DNA of 64,000 nucleotides from Effrenium voratum (GCA_963377175.1 CAUJNA010000470.1:157451-221450); one strand, 5' to 3'. Positions 11,693 to 23,644 are shown, counted from the first letter of the stretch. A program made the numbers and translations. Notes: generated from the sequence alone by a model not told the origin.

Positions 11693-12151
11693 GCCTGGGC
11701 TGAGTCGGGAAGTTTACCCACGCTGCACTTGATGTATTTCCCCAGATAGCTGAAGGCTATAGGGGTTGTAACTTCTAATCAAGAGGGGAAAGGAATTTGC
11801 GAGATTGACGGCTGCGTGCTAGGGGGCGTGCAGTTGGTGGTGCAGATGTTGTTAGGGTGTGCTGTTTGGGGAGCTGTTTGTGGTGCAGGTGATGGTGCGG
11901 GCACAGTTTTGCAAGATCGACCGGGTGCTTTTGGGCATGCAGTTTGGGGTGCTGGTGCGGGTGCTGTTTTGGGGTGTGGCGTTTTTGCAAGTGCAAGATT
12001 GATGGCAGGGTGCTTGGGGGCATGCCGCTTCGGGTGCTGTTGGAGGAGTGCGGGCGTCCGGGGGTGCTCTTCGAGGTGCTGGTGCGCAATCCTCTGCCTG
12101 GTTCGCTATCTGGGGTTTACGCTGGTGTAATGTATATTTGTGTTTATATGT

Positions 12152-12253
12152 CTAGGTTCCCCAGCTAGGTGCCAAAAAAGGGGGAGGGTTCCCCTACTAA
12201 AATAGACTACAGAAGAAAGTTGGTACCCCTTATTCTAACCTCTCTGGAGGACA
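12152..12253 (+). repeat. Interspersed repeat family R2, copy 1
   Basis: Shares with 14989-15107 and 20016-20096 the ordered blocks ccccagctaggtgcc, gggttcccctac, atagactacag, ggtacc and aacctc. About 80-120 bp per copy, all on the + strand and all in presumed introns of gene B. Confidence 0.75.
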
Positions 12254-12505
12254 TAGATTTGTGGAGGGAAGGGGAAAGGGGGGACTAGAGGCATGTTTTC
12301 GGAAAGAAGCTCAAAGGGTATGTCTTTTTGGTTGAGCGACATGTGCAGTTCCGAGACCGGTTCCTTTGGGAAAGCACGGACGGTCATCCACCTGGTAAGG
12401 ATCCGAGTAGAAGCGTTGCAATGATTCCGATTAGGAGAACCATGACAGGCCAAACTCAGTCTTGGATCGCTCACATTCCACTTCCCCGGCACTGAAGTGG
12501 GGCAG

Positions 12506-12528
12506 CTCTCTCTCTCTCTCTCTCTCTC
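12506..12528. repeat. (TC)n microsatellite
   Basis: About eleven tc units. Confidence 0.9.
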
Positions 12529-13421
12529 ACTCGTTTTTCGGCTGCGGGTGTGTTTTCGTACCTGGGTCCTGACAAAACCATACGAGGTTGGCTAGACAAG
12601 AATTCGAACATAAAACATGGTGGGAGCCCAGCCCTGGAAGCCTTTTTGGAGGCACCAACTTGAGCTTTTCAAGCCCGGATTAACCAGCGGTCCCATTTTT
12701 TGTTGGGTGTTCCCCTCCAAAAGTGATGAAACCCGCACTGAAAGGGGACACCCTCCTATTGGAAAACCAGGGGGGGTCAATGATCCAGGATTCCCGTTTG
12801 CACCCGACTGTGATGAATCCTACGAAAAAATGATAGGACATGGGACCTGGAACCAATGCTGCAAAGGGGCACCTGCTGGGCACCTGCTCAGGACGCCGAA
12901 TCCATCAATTGATGTTGATATCTTGAAGCAGTGCAAGAGTCCTTTTGGCGGGTTAATTTAACAGGTTGGGGGTAGTCACCATATGCGGGATGGCTTTGTC
13001 CAGCGGCACAAAATGAGACTGAGGTCCAGGAACATGGGTTTACCTGAAACCCCTGACTGAGGATTCCGCACATTTGGGCCTTGCCTAGAAACCAGTGAGG
13101 TTTCATCATTCAGAATGTGTGTATCTCCTTTGTATGTGTGCTTTTCTCGTTTTGCCCAACAAAGGGTGTCTACCCTCATCGCACCCCCCTCCCCATGGCT
13201 TGGGGTCTCCAGAGAGGCCCTTGGCTGCCAGGCCAACGGACCCAGACGTTGAGGTAGACATGAACCAGAGGAGATGACGCATCGCATCGCATTGTTGCTC
13301 CCACAGGCTTGAAGGAGATTCCATCAAACTACCAGTGTTCTAAGAACGGAAAATGAGACACGAGCGGAAAAGAGGGATATTTTTTCGGGTGGGTTATGAA
13401 AACCCACGGCCCCTCCCCCAG

Positions 13422-13520
13422 GTGCCGCCCTGCGCTGGGCCGCGAGCGCGGACCCCGAGGCTGCGGCCAGGGCGCTGCTGTGCTACGCCTGGGCGCAGCA
13501 GCAGCTGAGCCGAGGCGAGG
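13422..13520 (+). CDS. Internal exon of gene B
   Basis: A CCCCCAG acceptor with a polypyrimidine tract is followed by AALRWAASADPEAAARALLC and then YAWAQQQLSRGE, read after two bases that complete the codon split at 10499. The donor is GCGAGG|GA, or AG|GC six bases earlier; both leave phase 1, which fits the exon at 14387. Ala-rich helical sequence of the kind seen in helical-repeat proteins; family not identified. Confidence 0.6.
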
Positions 13521-13680
13521 GACCCCTGCCAACTTGGGGGAGGTCTGCGGCCGAAACGAAAGCGACACGTTGTTTCTGTCGTTGTTTCTTGTTGTTTCTG
13601 TCTTTTCTCCTTTTTTTGGGGGGAGGAATGGGGGGCAAAACGCCAATGTGGTTTTTGACAAAGCCGCATTTGCGGTGTGC

Positions 13681-13702
13681 GTTGTTTTTTGTTTTTTTTT
13701 TG

Positions 13703-13739
<37 letters not shown>

Positions 13740-13749
13740 GAAAAAAAAT
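13681..13749. repeat. Poly-T/poly-A head-to-head tract
   Basis: A T-rich run of about 35 bases (13681-13715) meets an A-rich run of about 34 bases (13716-13749) with only a few interruptions, giving a near-perfect palindrome. It lies in the intron after 13520. Confidence 0.95.
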
Positions 13750-14386
13750 AGGGGGGCCTCAATTGTTGGAACCATGATATTTAGGGGAAACCCCGTGGGG
13801 CACTGATTCTCAACAGAGCCAAAGGCACCCATCGAATCATTGCAGCCATCTTTCCGCATGTGTTTTGCTTCTGTGCGCGAACGAGTCGTAAACCACCTGA
13901 AGATGTCAACGCATCTACATTGAATATTGGAACTTAAACCCATGCGTTGCAACCCTAAATATTGATCGACAAATTGACCACTCTTGCGAGGCAATCTGAA
14001 GCTAGTTGCAGGCGACGGTTCGCGACCGGGTTCTCTTACACAGCCTCAAAGCCATGACAGCACATGAGGGAAGGTTGGTTTGGTTTCTGTGGTTTCCCTT
14101 TACCAGGGACCTAATGTCTACCCTGGCAGGGTTTTTGGAGCAGTGACAACGTGACGTTTGCTGGCAGTGTTTCACACACGTTCAAAGTTCTTGAAACATT
14201 CTATGCAGGCCAGCAGTTTTCTTTCCCTTGCACCCGTGGCATGTGACTCACCACCAAACATGGTCCAAAGTTTCACCGGAAAACGGCCACACTCCCGGTA
14301 AATCTGTTTACCAATGACCTGGAAATGAATTCACCTGCAGAAACAGCCTCCCAGCTACTCAGTTCCTGTGCTCGGACTGGGCTCAG

Positions 14387-14466
14387 GCGTAGATGAGGCG
14401 CGGACCCTGGGCCTCGCTCTGACCAGGGATGGGCGGCTGCAAAAGCAGCTGCGCCTTGACCGATGG
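14387..14466 (+). CDS. Internal exon of gene B
   Basis: A GGGCTCAG acceptor starts a frame with two codon-completing bases, matching the preceding phase-1 exon, and reads VDEARTLGLALTRDGRLQKQ and on to LRLDRW. The donor is uncertain; GC sites occur at 14467 and 14472. Charged helical protein, family unknown. Confidence 0.5.
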
Positions 14467-14876
14467 GCTGGGCGGTCAAAGTGGGTCTGTCTTTTTGTGA
14501 GCCGCTACCCCTTTTGGGTTGGTTTTCCAGGAAGACCCCCTCCACCCAAGTGAATCCTTGATCCTTGAGCTGGATGGTCGTGATTTTCCTTGCGGACACG
14601 GGATGCAGACTACCCAGGGAGTTGGATGCGCAAAGTCGGCGTGTCGACGAATGCACCTGTAGAAACTTCCTGCGAACGGGATGGTTGGAGTCGGCATTCC
14701 GTTGATTTAAACCAACCCCAAAAAGTGAGTGAGGAAACACACCCCGAAATGGGCTTGCCGCAAACCAGGGGAACCCCCAAAAGGACGGTTTTTCCTTGTT
14801 GCTTCCCTTTTTGAGGCATCCAAAAAGGCAACCCCTCGAAAAAGGCGCCGATCTCCGCCGCGTTGGGCCGAGGCAG

Positions 14877-14919
14877 GCGTTGCCGAGCGGCAGCTGCTCC
14901 GCGCTGCTGGTGCTGCCAA
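14877..14919 (+). CDS. Weak exon candidate
   Basis: After GAGGCAG a short frame reads VAERQLLRAAGAAK up to a possible GT donor at 14920. An overlapping frame stays open longer. Included because composition and a two-base start match the neighbouring exons. Confidence 0.3.
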
Positions 14920-14988
14920 GTGAAGCCGCAGAAGCGGCGGATCCACAGAGGCGGAAACCCGAAACCACGGGTGGGGGCGGGGGAACAT

Positions 14989-15107
14989 CCTAGGGTCCCC
15001 CAGCTAGGTGCCCTTTTTGACCCCTTTTTTGGTTGGGAGGGTTCCCCTACATAGACTACAGGAGAAAAAAGAAGGTACCAACTTATTGTAACCTCGCGAC
15101 TGGACCT
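14989..15107 (+). repeat. Interspersed repeat family R2, copy 2
   Basis: Longest of the three copies, with an extra ctttttgacccctttttt block between the two conserved halves. See the copy at 12152. Confidence 0.75.
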
Positions 15108-16496
15108 AGCGTCCCTCCACCCCTTTGGGATGGGCGCACGAACCCGACACTTTTGGAGGTACGCGGGGCGATGTGAGGGGACTATGGGGGGGAACCCCCG
15201 GAACAACCAGAAGCAAATGGGGTTTAGACATGAGCCAGGGTCAAACCACCTGCTTGTTTGGGCCAATGGCCACGCCACAAGAGTATCGGATTTGGGGTCC
15301 TTTTGCTGTTCTTTTCCAACCCGACATGGATTGATTGGTGAGTTGAACAGTTGTTCTGGGGAATTGGGCAGCCCCCCAACTCCCAAGTAGTTGCGAATGG
15401 GAACGCAGGCCGGTGTATGTGCTGGAAGCGGACAGACACTGGCGCCTACTGCCCTGCCCGAGGCGCATGGGCTCCATTTGGGTGGGGTTCCTTTCCTTGA
15501 TACCCGTTTGGAGAGGACAACCCACCCATTTTGTGGAAGAAGACTCCTCTTTGTTCCTTTTCTTAAACCTTTTGAAGGTAGAGGGCGGAAAACCCACCTT
15601 TCGTTTTTTTGGAGGGGGGGGCCCTGAAAACAGACATCCTTTTTGTCCCAGCTTGAGGGACCCCCCAGTCTAGATGTGAGTATGTGTGTGTAAGTGGGAG
15701 CGCGGGAATCTGAGAAAGGATCCACCAGGCTGGTTTGGGAAAGCTCCTCCTCTCCAATCACTGCATGCAAGTTTTGCCTTCTGGCAAACAATGCATGGAC
15801 GAATGATGCAGGGATATTGGTTGCGTTCGGTTGGTTTCTTTCAAACGTATGCCATGCCGGTTGTCCTTGCAGCATCCCTTGATGGTGGATGATAAGTTGT
15901 TTGGCCATGGCTGGAGCCATGCGAACCTTTTTGCATGAATCCAAGCTTCCCACGAACCACAGTTGGTCCATGAATATTATACTCTCCCATGCCTACGAGG
16001 CAGGGTGTATTGACCGCGGCTCGAACATGTCCCTGTGTCATGTGTAGAAATCGCTCTCGTGGCGCCAAGTGTTGCTTGCAAATCCGAATGCTGAAATCTG
16101 GCTTCACTGGCACATTCCCATGTTCCAACCCATGAGAAAGATGCGTTCTCAGGGCCCAGGGATCTTGTCGGTCTTGTCGTGCGATCGCTCATGCGGCTGG
16201 GGACTTCACTGTCTACATTGCCATTCTGCATCCGCATTTGCATCCCATCCACTTAGGTTTGATCTGCGGTCAAGTCTAAAGGCTAAGATGGGTTTCCGAC
16301 AGTGAGAACCATCCAAAAGCTCTGGCAACCAAGGTATTCCCTTACATCCCTTACATTTGTGGGACCTTTCGTAAAAGGAGCAAAAAGGCAAATATTAGGA
16401 AAAAAATGGGACACCTGCAACATGTGTTCCCAAACATGTCTTGAGACCTTCCTAAACCAATTCACTCCTCCATGTTGTTCCACGTCGCTTGAGCAG

Positions 16497-16609
16497 GCGC
16501 TTCGCTTGGCTCATCTACGGCGAGTCGCGGCTGGCCTTGGGGAAGCCGGCGGCGCCGGCGGATCCGGCGCTGGAGGCGCTGCAGCTGACGCCGCTGAAGC
16601 TGGAGGAGC
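16497..16609 (+). CDS. Internal exon, unidentified protein (gene B)
   Basis: A GAGCAG acceptor is followed, after one codon-completing base, by RFAWLIYGESRLALGKPAAP and then ADPALEALQLTPLKLEERR. G/C at third positions is very high. The donor could be AG|GC after base 16575 or a later site near 16612. Two overlapping frames are open because of the GC content; this one has the most natural composition. No family recognised. Confidence 0.5.
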
Positions 16610-17957
16610 GACGGCGAGGGGGAGGCGGGGGTTCTCCAAATGGGCGGCGTGGTCTTCCTCTGTTGGAGGGGACACCCTTCTCTTGGTGGGTGTTTTTTTT
16701 ATGGCAAACTGAAAGGAAACCCACTGTGTTGGTATGTTTTGGTGGGTTCCTAGAACATAGCATCAGGTCCCCTAAAATGACGCGCACAAATGGGAATGGT
16801 TTCTAGCCCGCCTTTGGTTGAGGGGGGTTGGGGAGAACCCAAAAGCAAGGCCCGATTCCTGTTTTGAGCTTCATGCGCCTTTTCTGGAGAGAGCCTTGTT
16901 TGGAGGATGATAAGTGAAACTGAAAGGCCACTCCCCATTTGAGAGGTGGGCGAGCTGCTAAGCCCCAGTGAACGCCAGTTAACCCACGTGTAAACCCTTG
17001 CAACTCGGGTTACTATCCATTTAGCTAACTCCCAGACCATCTAAGTTTTTGCCCCTGCTGTGGATGGACAAAATCCTGCACCACCTAAGAAACCACGGAA
17101 TGATCATTCCCCTGCAAATAAAGTTGCAAGAGACCACAGTAATTTCAGCGTTAATTCTAAGTTGTGCGCAGGGCCTCCATGGAGGGGTCGCGAGGACGCA
17201 GATGCCATGGGTGGGGTGGAGCTGGCAGCAGAGGCACAGAGAAGTAGGGGAAGGAGCGGAATCGACCCGCTTGTCTCTTTTATTCCTATAGTTGCTCGTG
17301 TCTGTTTAGCATGGCTTGTGGTTGTTCCCTGTGCTTGCAAGTGTATGTTTGTTTGTTTGTTTTTCTGTCTGCGTGGTTCTGATGTTCTTCCTTTGTGGCA
17401 TGTGTGTGTGTGTGTGTGTGCGTTTGTGTTTTTTCCTTTAGTGAAAGGCGCCTTCTAGGGGCCATACAAATCTGTGTTCAACCCTTGGACTCGGAGACTT
17501 GCAAACCGCTGCAAAACATGGGGCCTACGGCAGAAACCGAGAGGAAGGACCCTCGAGGTGAGGCTTAGCAACTAGGTCTCGGGAGTCGGAGAAGTCCCGG
17601 CATCGCAGGAATCCGGCTTTCTAAGGGCCGTCGCCCTGTGCCGCCAACCCGAATCTGAACACAGTGTAGATAGCATAACTTACAATACGTGTATATATAT
17701 ATATATATATTAGTTTATGTATTTAAGTTTGTTGCTTCTGGGGGTACGAATGTTGCCGACGAAAGAATCTCACGTTGGAGCCAGACTTCACATATACTCA
17801 AGATAGGAATGTGGCAGCCACATCCCCTGTGCAAGGCTTGTTCCCACGGGCGAGCTAATGATAAGTCTAGAAACGATTGGTTTGATGGCGATGACTTATG
17901 ATTTATTCCGGTGTAACAGTGATGTATTGCCAGCCTTCGGGAATTGCGCCTCCCCTT

Positions 17958-18085
17958 TTGGCAAGAAGGAGTCGGCGGATTTGTATCGTATGAATCTCGC
18001 GTGCGCACTAAGCCGGAAGCCGGAAGCGGAGTTGGGGATGTTTCGGCTGTTATTGCTAAGCGAAGCCACGAGAGAAGTTGGATGA
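17958..18085 (+). CDS. Exon candidate, helical protein
   Basis: A frame reading KKESADLYRMNLACALSRKP, then EAELGMFRLLLLSEATREVG, ends at TGA 18083-18085. Amphipathic and alanine/leucine-rich with good codon bias. It could be a terminal exon or read through to an unseen donor. The 5' boundary is unclear, since the frame is open back to 17858. Confidence 0.4.
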
Positions 18086-18427
18086 GTTTTGTTGCGTTCT
18101 TTTTCTCCAGACCCTCCCTTCAAACAGTTCAGGGATCACGTTGTGGGGAAAACACCGAGGAGAGATACCAGGTGCAGGGAATTGTTCGCCTTGCGGAAAA
18201 GCGGCCCAGAGTCCTTCCTATCACAGGGGCTTGGCGAAGGATCTGGACGGGTTTCGCGAATGGAAGGTGTGAAGGAAGGAAAAGCTGGTGAAACCCGTCT
18301 GACCTGCTTCAGGGGTACCCATTTGGTGGGGTGATCCTCACTCCTAGGGGTTATCTTAAGAGGAAACTGATCTTCCAGGTCGGAAAGTTGCCTTTTGCCC
18401 GGCTCCACGGGTCGTTTTTTTGCGGAG

Positions 18428-18510
18428 GCCCTGAAGTCCGGGCGCGGCTGCTTCGCCCACTCCGACTCTACCTCCGCCCTGGGCCTCTTCGCAGCCTGCT
18501 TCATCTGCAA
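18428..18510 (+). CDS. Internal exon, unidentified protein (gene B)
   Basis: A T-rich tract and GCGGAG acceptor precede a phase-0 frame reading ALKSGRGCFAHSDSTSALGL, then FAACFICK, with a GT donor at 18511 (the frame also stays open further). Three cysteines and mixed hydrophobic residues suggest a folded domain, not a coiled coil. Not recognised. Confidence 0.45.
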
Positions 18511-18894
18511 GTACGGCCGGGCCCGGGGGTGTCGGAGCGGGCTCACAGAGTCGGCAGCTGAAAGCCCCCAAGGGAATTCCCAAACAGCCAGGGGCGAAAA
18601 CCAGCTCACCCTAAAACCAGCCCGAGTCTGGGAATTCCTTTCCGGTGGTCTGAAGAGTAAATTGAGTTCCATGGCCCCCGAAACCATGGAGCCAAAAGAA
18701 AATCCGGTAGAATCCTCCCCCCTTTTTCCCCCGCCCCCTTTCGATTTGGGCGTATAAAAACGGTTGGGCATGGCGCAACCCCTGGGAGCGCAGGCTTCGG
18801 CTTCCCAGACTGGGATCCCAGCCAGCGGCGAGCTCAGGGGCTGTCAGGGTGAATCAGGGGAGGCAGTGGCACAGATGTTACTCGCATTGTCCAT

Positions 18895-18945
18895 ACATAT
18901 CTGTATACATATACATATATACATACATATATATGTATATATGTT
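18895..18945. repeat. CATA/TATA microsatellite
   Basis: Imperfect tandem cata and tata units. Confidence 0.9.
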
Positions 18946-20015
18946 GCTTGAGCCCCGGCCTGGTGTTGGACCAAGAAACGAATCAGTTAAATGGAGGTCC
19001 CGGTGCCTGATGCACGGAAATTCTCAGATACATCTCGCCCAATTATGGAGTATAAGGTATGACGATATCGAGATTAAGAGGGAGAAACCACGGTGCTTTG
19101 TCATGGACTACCTCTCGGAACCACCTCCAGTTTTTTGTCCTTACGGATTTTGGTGATCTTGAATGCTGGGTTGGATCTTTCCAACTTTTCGGGAAACCCA
19201 TTATTTTTCTAGAGGTACCTTCCCCATTCTTTCCTCGGATCCTTCTTTCTAGAAAACCTCCGGAAACCCAGGGAGAACGGATCCAGTTTTTGGAAAGAAC
19301 GATGGTTGAAAAGAATGGAAGAGGAATCAACCCCTAGAATTTTCCAAAAAATGAACATGGTTGATTCCCCCAGCAACCATACCCCTAGTATGAGTTCAGC
19401 TACCAGCCAAAAGATGAAGATGTTGGGTAGGTAATAGTCACAACCGAGGCCTGCCCACAGTGCAGCAGAGGCCATTGAGCTGATTCAAGGCCTGAATGCC
19501 CGGACACTCATTGGTGTTCCCCTTTTTTATGTTCGTTGGCTGAGAAATACATGGGTTCCACCGGTTTAGATGGTTTTTGATGCCCCCATGTACTAGGGGC
19601 TTTGTGTTTTTCCAAAAGGTCGCCTATGGAAGAGATGTTTTCCCCTGACGGCAACGTTCAACTGCAAACGTATGCCCTTCCTTTCCTTGTTTGACGGCCT
19701 TCGGGAAGTGCTGGAGTGACAGACACTAGTCACGACGTCCCTGGTCACAATTGACCCCTTCGGGCAACTCAAATTTCAACAGCTGACCCCAAGTGTTTGG
19801 TCGGTTTCTTACCAGTATTCAAGAGCTTGACCTAGAATCCAGATTTCATCAGACCTCTGCTCTCAGGGTATGCTACTTGTGGTTGTGCCCATGCCTGTTC
19901 TTTTGAAGATGGCAAGGAGTTGCATGTGCCCATGCTCAGAATGTGACAAATCATGTGAGATTCACGAGCCAGTGGGTACAACTTGGGGGCCACGGAGATG
20001 TGTGGAAGTTCAAAG

Positions 20016-20096
20016 TTGGGTACCCCAGTAGTGCCCTACTAAAATAGACTACAGGAAAAGGGTACCCTTACTCCAACCTCTCTTCTAGAGGACCCA
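20016..20096 (+). repeat. Interspersed repeat family R2, copy 3
   Basis: Shortest copy: gtaccccagtagtgcc, ctactaaaatagactacag, ggtaccctta and caacctctc blocks in the family order. Confidence 0.7.
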
Positions 20097-20361
20097 GTTG
20101 GGGGGAATTTGTCCTTTCATTGGAGCGTGCCTTGTAGTCAATGGCTTGCCCAGGCTGTTGCTGGTTTTGCTGAACGCCCAAACCGCTTCGGATTTTTTAC
20201 ACCCCTATCCGAGCTGGGCGAAAAACGGTTCAGCTCCCCTTTCAGCGATACAGGAATGTGCCCAACAGTGATGAAGCAATGGCCTTCCAAAGCCATCCCA
20301 AGCAGCGTCCGCTCCTTGAGGCCTGCAGGGCAAGGATTCCATCACTGGCCAAGAGGAGCAG

Positions 20362-20437
20362 GTGATGCTCTTCGAGCGTCCGGTGCCCAAGGGCCAAAGG
20401 CCGCCGCGAAATCCGCTCCGACACGTTGAGGCAACAG
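20362..20437 (+). CDS. Internal exon, possibly upstream part of the OTU gene
   Basis: A GGAGCAG acceptor and a CAACAG|GT donor enclose VMLFERPVPKGQRPPRNPLR and HVEAT. It starts in phase 0 and ends in phase 1, matching the two-base start of the exon at 21154. Pro/Arg-rich, probably a linker. Confidence 0.55.
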
Positions 20438-21153
20438 GTACCCTTGGAAGCCAAACGCCGGACACCCCAAATCCTGGTTGCCAAGGGTACGCAACAAGGG
20501 CCATGGGTGTCTTACCTGTCAAGTGGTTCTACTTGCTCATTGTTTGAGTCTCCTCTGCGTGCCCGGGGAGGTAAGTGCTCCAAATACACCATCCTCACCC
20601 AGTTCCTAGAGGCAAGGGTAAAGAGCATATGTACGTGCCATGGTCAAAGACCCGTGTAGGGATTGCTTATGAACCCCTTTATAGGAGTTTAGACAACCAT
20701 GAGAAGGACTGCCATCAAGAGAGTAGGGGTTATTCAACTGCGGCGCCCCAACCGAAAGCCACGTAGCTATGCCCTGAATTTGTTTATTCAACACGTGCGC
20801 CCAAATCAAACCCTTCCGAGGTTTGTTGGGAGTGTTCCGAACCACATCTTACTTGCATAGCGGGTCTTGGTTCCGACTCAAGCGCCAATTGTTTGGAAAA
20901 AGGCTTTGCCGCTTGTCATTTTGTTTGACACCCCCTGCCATTTCACCCGGTCTACAGAGGGTCTCCCATGTATCAGGCCTCACAGACGTTGATCCCTATA
21001 TGTCCCTTCCCCAAAGGCATGTTTTCCCATGGGATTTTTCTCCAGGACCGTGGGAACCGCAGGTTGCCGCTCCACGAGCAAAGCTTTTCGCATAACAAAA
21101 CCCCACGAAGCGAAGGGGATCTCCCGATCTCGTCGGTCTCACCAAAGGCCTAG

Positions 21154-21335
21154 GTCGAGGACTCCGAGGGCGCATTGACGACCGGCTTCGAAAAGCAGTA
21201 CCGCAAGATGAAGATACCAAGGGTTCATCCACAAGTCCGGACGCCGAAGGTGCGTCTTTTCATGTTGAATCGAGTGGCTTGTTCTTTGATGATCTGGACC
21301 TGCGAGAGTCCTCCGAGCTTTTTCCCAGTTCGGCG
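21154..21335 (+). CDS. Internal exon, acidic Ser-rich linker upstream of OTU
   Basis: A GGCCTAG acceptor adds two bases to the codon split at 20437, then reads RGLRGRIDDRLRKAVPQDED, TKGSSTSPDAEGAS and later FFDDLDLRESSELFPSSA. The frame stays open through the exon, and the acidic, Ser-rich composition looks like a disordered linker. A GC donor at 21336 comes just before a GT/T-rich tract. An overlapping frame at the 5' end (VEDSEGALTTGFEKQYRK) is also open. Confidence 0.55.
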
Positions 21336-21581
21336 GCTTGTGTGTGTGTGTGTTTTTTGTTTTTTTTCAGGTGCACCGCCAAAAGTGGTCGACCACAAGC
21401 AACGTTCCGTTTTTCTAGCCTTCTTCCAACATCGAAGTGGACAAGACGCCGGCCTTCTTCAAGGGTTTTCTTGGTCCCCGCTGGGTATGGTTTTTAGTGA
21501 GCACTTTAGGTGGAGGTTCATGTCCACCTGCGAGGCGGTAGAATTCATCGCCTACATGGCTGAGGCGGTCTTTGGTCCGAG

Positions 21582-21657
21582 CTGATGCTGGGCCGAGCGC
21601 GGAAAAGCTGCGCAGCGGTGGTGCAGACAGAGACCGCCAAGGGCTTGAAGGAGCCGG
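21582..21657 (+). CDS. Internal exon candidate, upstream of OTU
   Basis: A frame reading LMLGRARKSCAAVVQTETAK and GLKEP ends at CCGG|GTGAGA, the most canonical GT donor of this region. The acceptor is an AG at 21580-21581. Its phase-1 end does not directly match the phase-0 start of the OTU exon at 22545, so a further exon may intervene. Confidence 0.4.
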
Positions 21658-22544
21658 GTGAGAGGGAGTTTTCGTTGGGAGTTGAAAGCGCTTGCTTCTT
21701 TGGGGACCCGAAATGGTGGACATCATGAGATGAGGTTTCATGTCCAACCATTTGGGACGGTGCCTTTGGGGCTAGTGTTAGAGGGAAACCAAATAGAACC
21801 CGTTGCTATTTTGGGGGGGGTTCCCTGTTCTAAGACAAGCCCATTCGGTTGGGAGAGGTTGGAATTGGTTTCTTGGTTTGGGTGTGCTTCTTTGGTGGCT
21901 TTGTGGGTTGCATTGGTTGGTGGTCGGGGCTTATTAGAGGATTGGTGAATGACCGGGTATGGGCATGGAATCCAAGTAGTCCAAGCAGAGACCTTGGGTC
22001 AAAGACGTAGTTCGGCTTTGTTTCGTTGTTCTGCTCCGGGATTGCGTTCTATTTTGTTTCGTCTTTGCTTGCCTATGTCCACTTTCTGCACTTAGTAATA
22101 TGCAGGCCTGCTGTGTATCATGTTGTCCTTCGTTTGCGTCAGCGTTCGGAGCACAGATTCTCAATTTGCATCCCTGCGCGTGTTGCCTGCCATGTTTCCC
22201 CACTGCCCATGGGTTTGGCCTAGGGTTGTCTTAGTTCCTGAAATGCTTCGTGGAGGCCGGAAATGGGAACTAACGCCAGGGATCTTTCAGGCATGTTCAA
22301 CTTCCATCCCTCCGGTCTAGACAAACAAAGGGATGTGCTAAGGTTTGCAGCCTTTTCATGGTTTGGCCCCGCCGAAAAGTTGTGCGAAGCGCAAAGACAC
22401 CTTCCCGGCCGACTTGTGAAACTTGTTTTCTGGGCTCCACAAAGTCCAACCCAAAAGCCCTGGGGCCCACCCCGTGCAACCCTCATCGTAGGCTTAAACA
22501 CCTTTAAACAGGGGCCGAGTCGCCCAATCCCGCAGACTTCGCAG

Positions 22545-22607
22545 GTGGTGCATCAGCCGGGCGACGGCAACTGCCTCTTCCACTCCCTGGCCTATGGCTT
22601 GGGCAAG
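22545..22607 (+). CDS. OTU-family cysteine protease, catalytic Cys exon
   Basis: A CTTCGCAG acceptor starts VVHQPGDGNCLFHSLAYGLG. GDGNCLF is the OTU signature that carries the catalytic Asp and Cys of this deubiquitinase fold. The exon ends AAG|GC in phase 0, and the next island at 22975 starts in phase 0 with EKAASLRRRV, the expected next helix. OTU enzymes cleave ubiquitin from proteins. The substrate cannot be told from sequence. Confidence 0.8.
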
Positions 22608-22635
22608 GCGTCCTGTTTGGTTCTTTTGGTCGAAA

Positions 22636-22693
22636 AGTAGATGGCGAATCCTGGTTTACCTGGTGGTTTCATCATCTACCAGGGCCATCTATT
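22636..22693. repeat. 60-bp foldback repeat, copy 2
   Basis: TAGATGGC at 22638-22645 pairs with GCCATCTA at 22684-22691; the sequence is nearly the same as 472-531 (for example the shared acctggtggttt and ccagggccatctattt). It lies in the intron between the first two OTU exons, 29 bases after the proposed donor. Confidence 0.75.
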
Positions 22694-22974
22694 TGCCCCA
22701 AAAGGACACCTTTGGCAATGCCACTTAGAGCCCTCCGTTTAAAAAAGGCATACGTTTTATCGCGCACGCGGTTTGCATTGGCCTTGGATGCATCAATACG
22801 CATGAAAGATTCCAATGGATTGGCCCTGAAGTGGTGATAAGCGCTGTTTGCCAACCATGGCCACCGCCTTTGTTCTCTGAAACCGGGAGGTTCCGATAGC
22901 GCTCGCCCGGCGGAAGAAAACTCCTCGAGTCATTTGCGCCTTGGCACCGGTGTCTTTTTCTGAGTTTCCGGCAG

Positions 22975-23075
22975 GAGAAGGCGGCGAGTTTGCGACGCCG
23001 CGTCTGCGACTTCATGCAAAAGAACCCACAGTTGGAGATCTCCGGGTCATCGCTGACGGAGCGGCTTGTCCAGCC
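22975..23075 (+). CDS. OTU-family protease, second exon
   Basis: A TCCGGCAG acceptor starts EKAASLRRRVCDFMQKNPQL, then EISGSSLTERLVQ. LRR-V-x3-M-x2-NP is the helix that normally follows the catalytic Cys in OTU domains. Two donors are possible: a GA site at 23076 (phase 2, which matches the exon at 23809) or GTGAGG at 23081 (phase 1, which does not match). I prefer the GA site on phase. GA donors are known in dinoflagellates. Confidence 0.75.
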
Positions 23076-23641
23076 GACTGGTGAGGGTTCCTGAAGAATC
23101 GGGGGAACCCCCCTGAGATAGGCTCCGAGGTACTCAACACGCCGTCAGCGTGTTAATAGCACGTTGGTCCAAATCTTCAAGGAAACTAGAAGGCAAATGA
23201 GAACGCAACTAAACTCACAAGTATCCCGAAGGCCACCCAGCTGCCGTGTTGCTTGGGGTTGCCTTAGAGCTGGTTCCATGCACATTCCTTGCGTGGTTGT
23301 GTTTTCAAGAATAGGAATCATCATTGGAGGGCCGTGGTTACCGGCCGCACATTGCCACGCTTTCCAACGTGACGCAAGGTGCTGCGCCTGTTGCGCAATC
23401 TGCGCAGGCTGCCAAAGTGAGTGTTGTTCCTGTCACGAAATGTGAGTGCCAATCCAACGGTGATGTTTTTGCTTTTGAACAAAAAGAAGCGTGCCGGCAC
23501 TTTAACAATTGGGAGGGCAACCCCACCCCCACCCCCCGACTGTCGTCCGCTTTTCTGCAAAACGCCTGCCAAGTGGTTGGCACGCACGCCCTAGCGCCCC
23601 CACACGCTGCCAAATGGGAAGCGCGCTCAAGTGTATGCGCA

Positions 23642-23644
<3 letters not shown>

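Noticed and set aside
13329..13994. 221-codon minus-strand ORF
   Set aside because: Depends on the poly-T/poly-A tract and the antisense of an exon; no natural composition.
14610..15971. 453-codon ORF on the minus strand
   Set aside because: It runs across repeat R2, unrelated intronic DNA and a + strand exon candidate; low-complexity Pro/Ser/Arg-rich composition with no motif. Length alone is not enough here.
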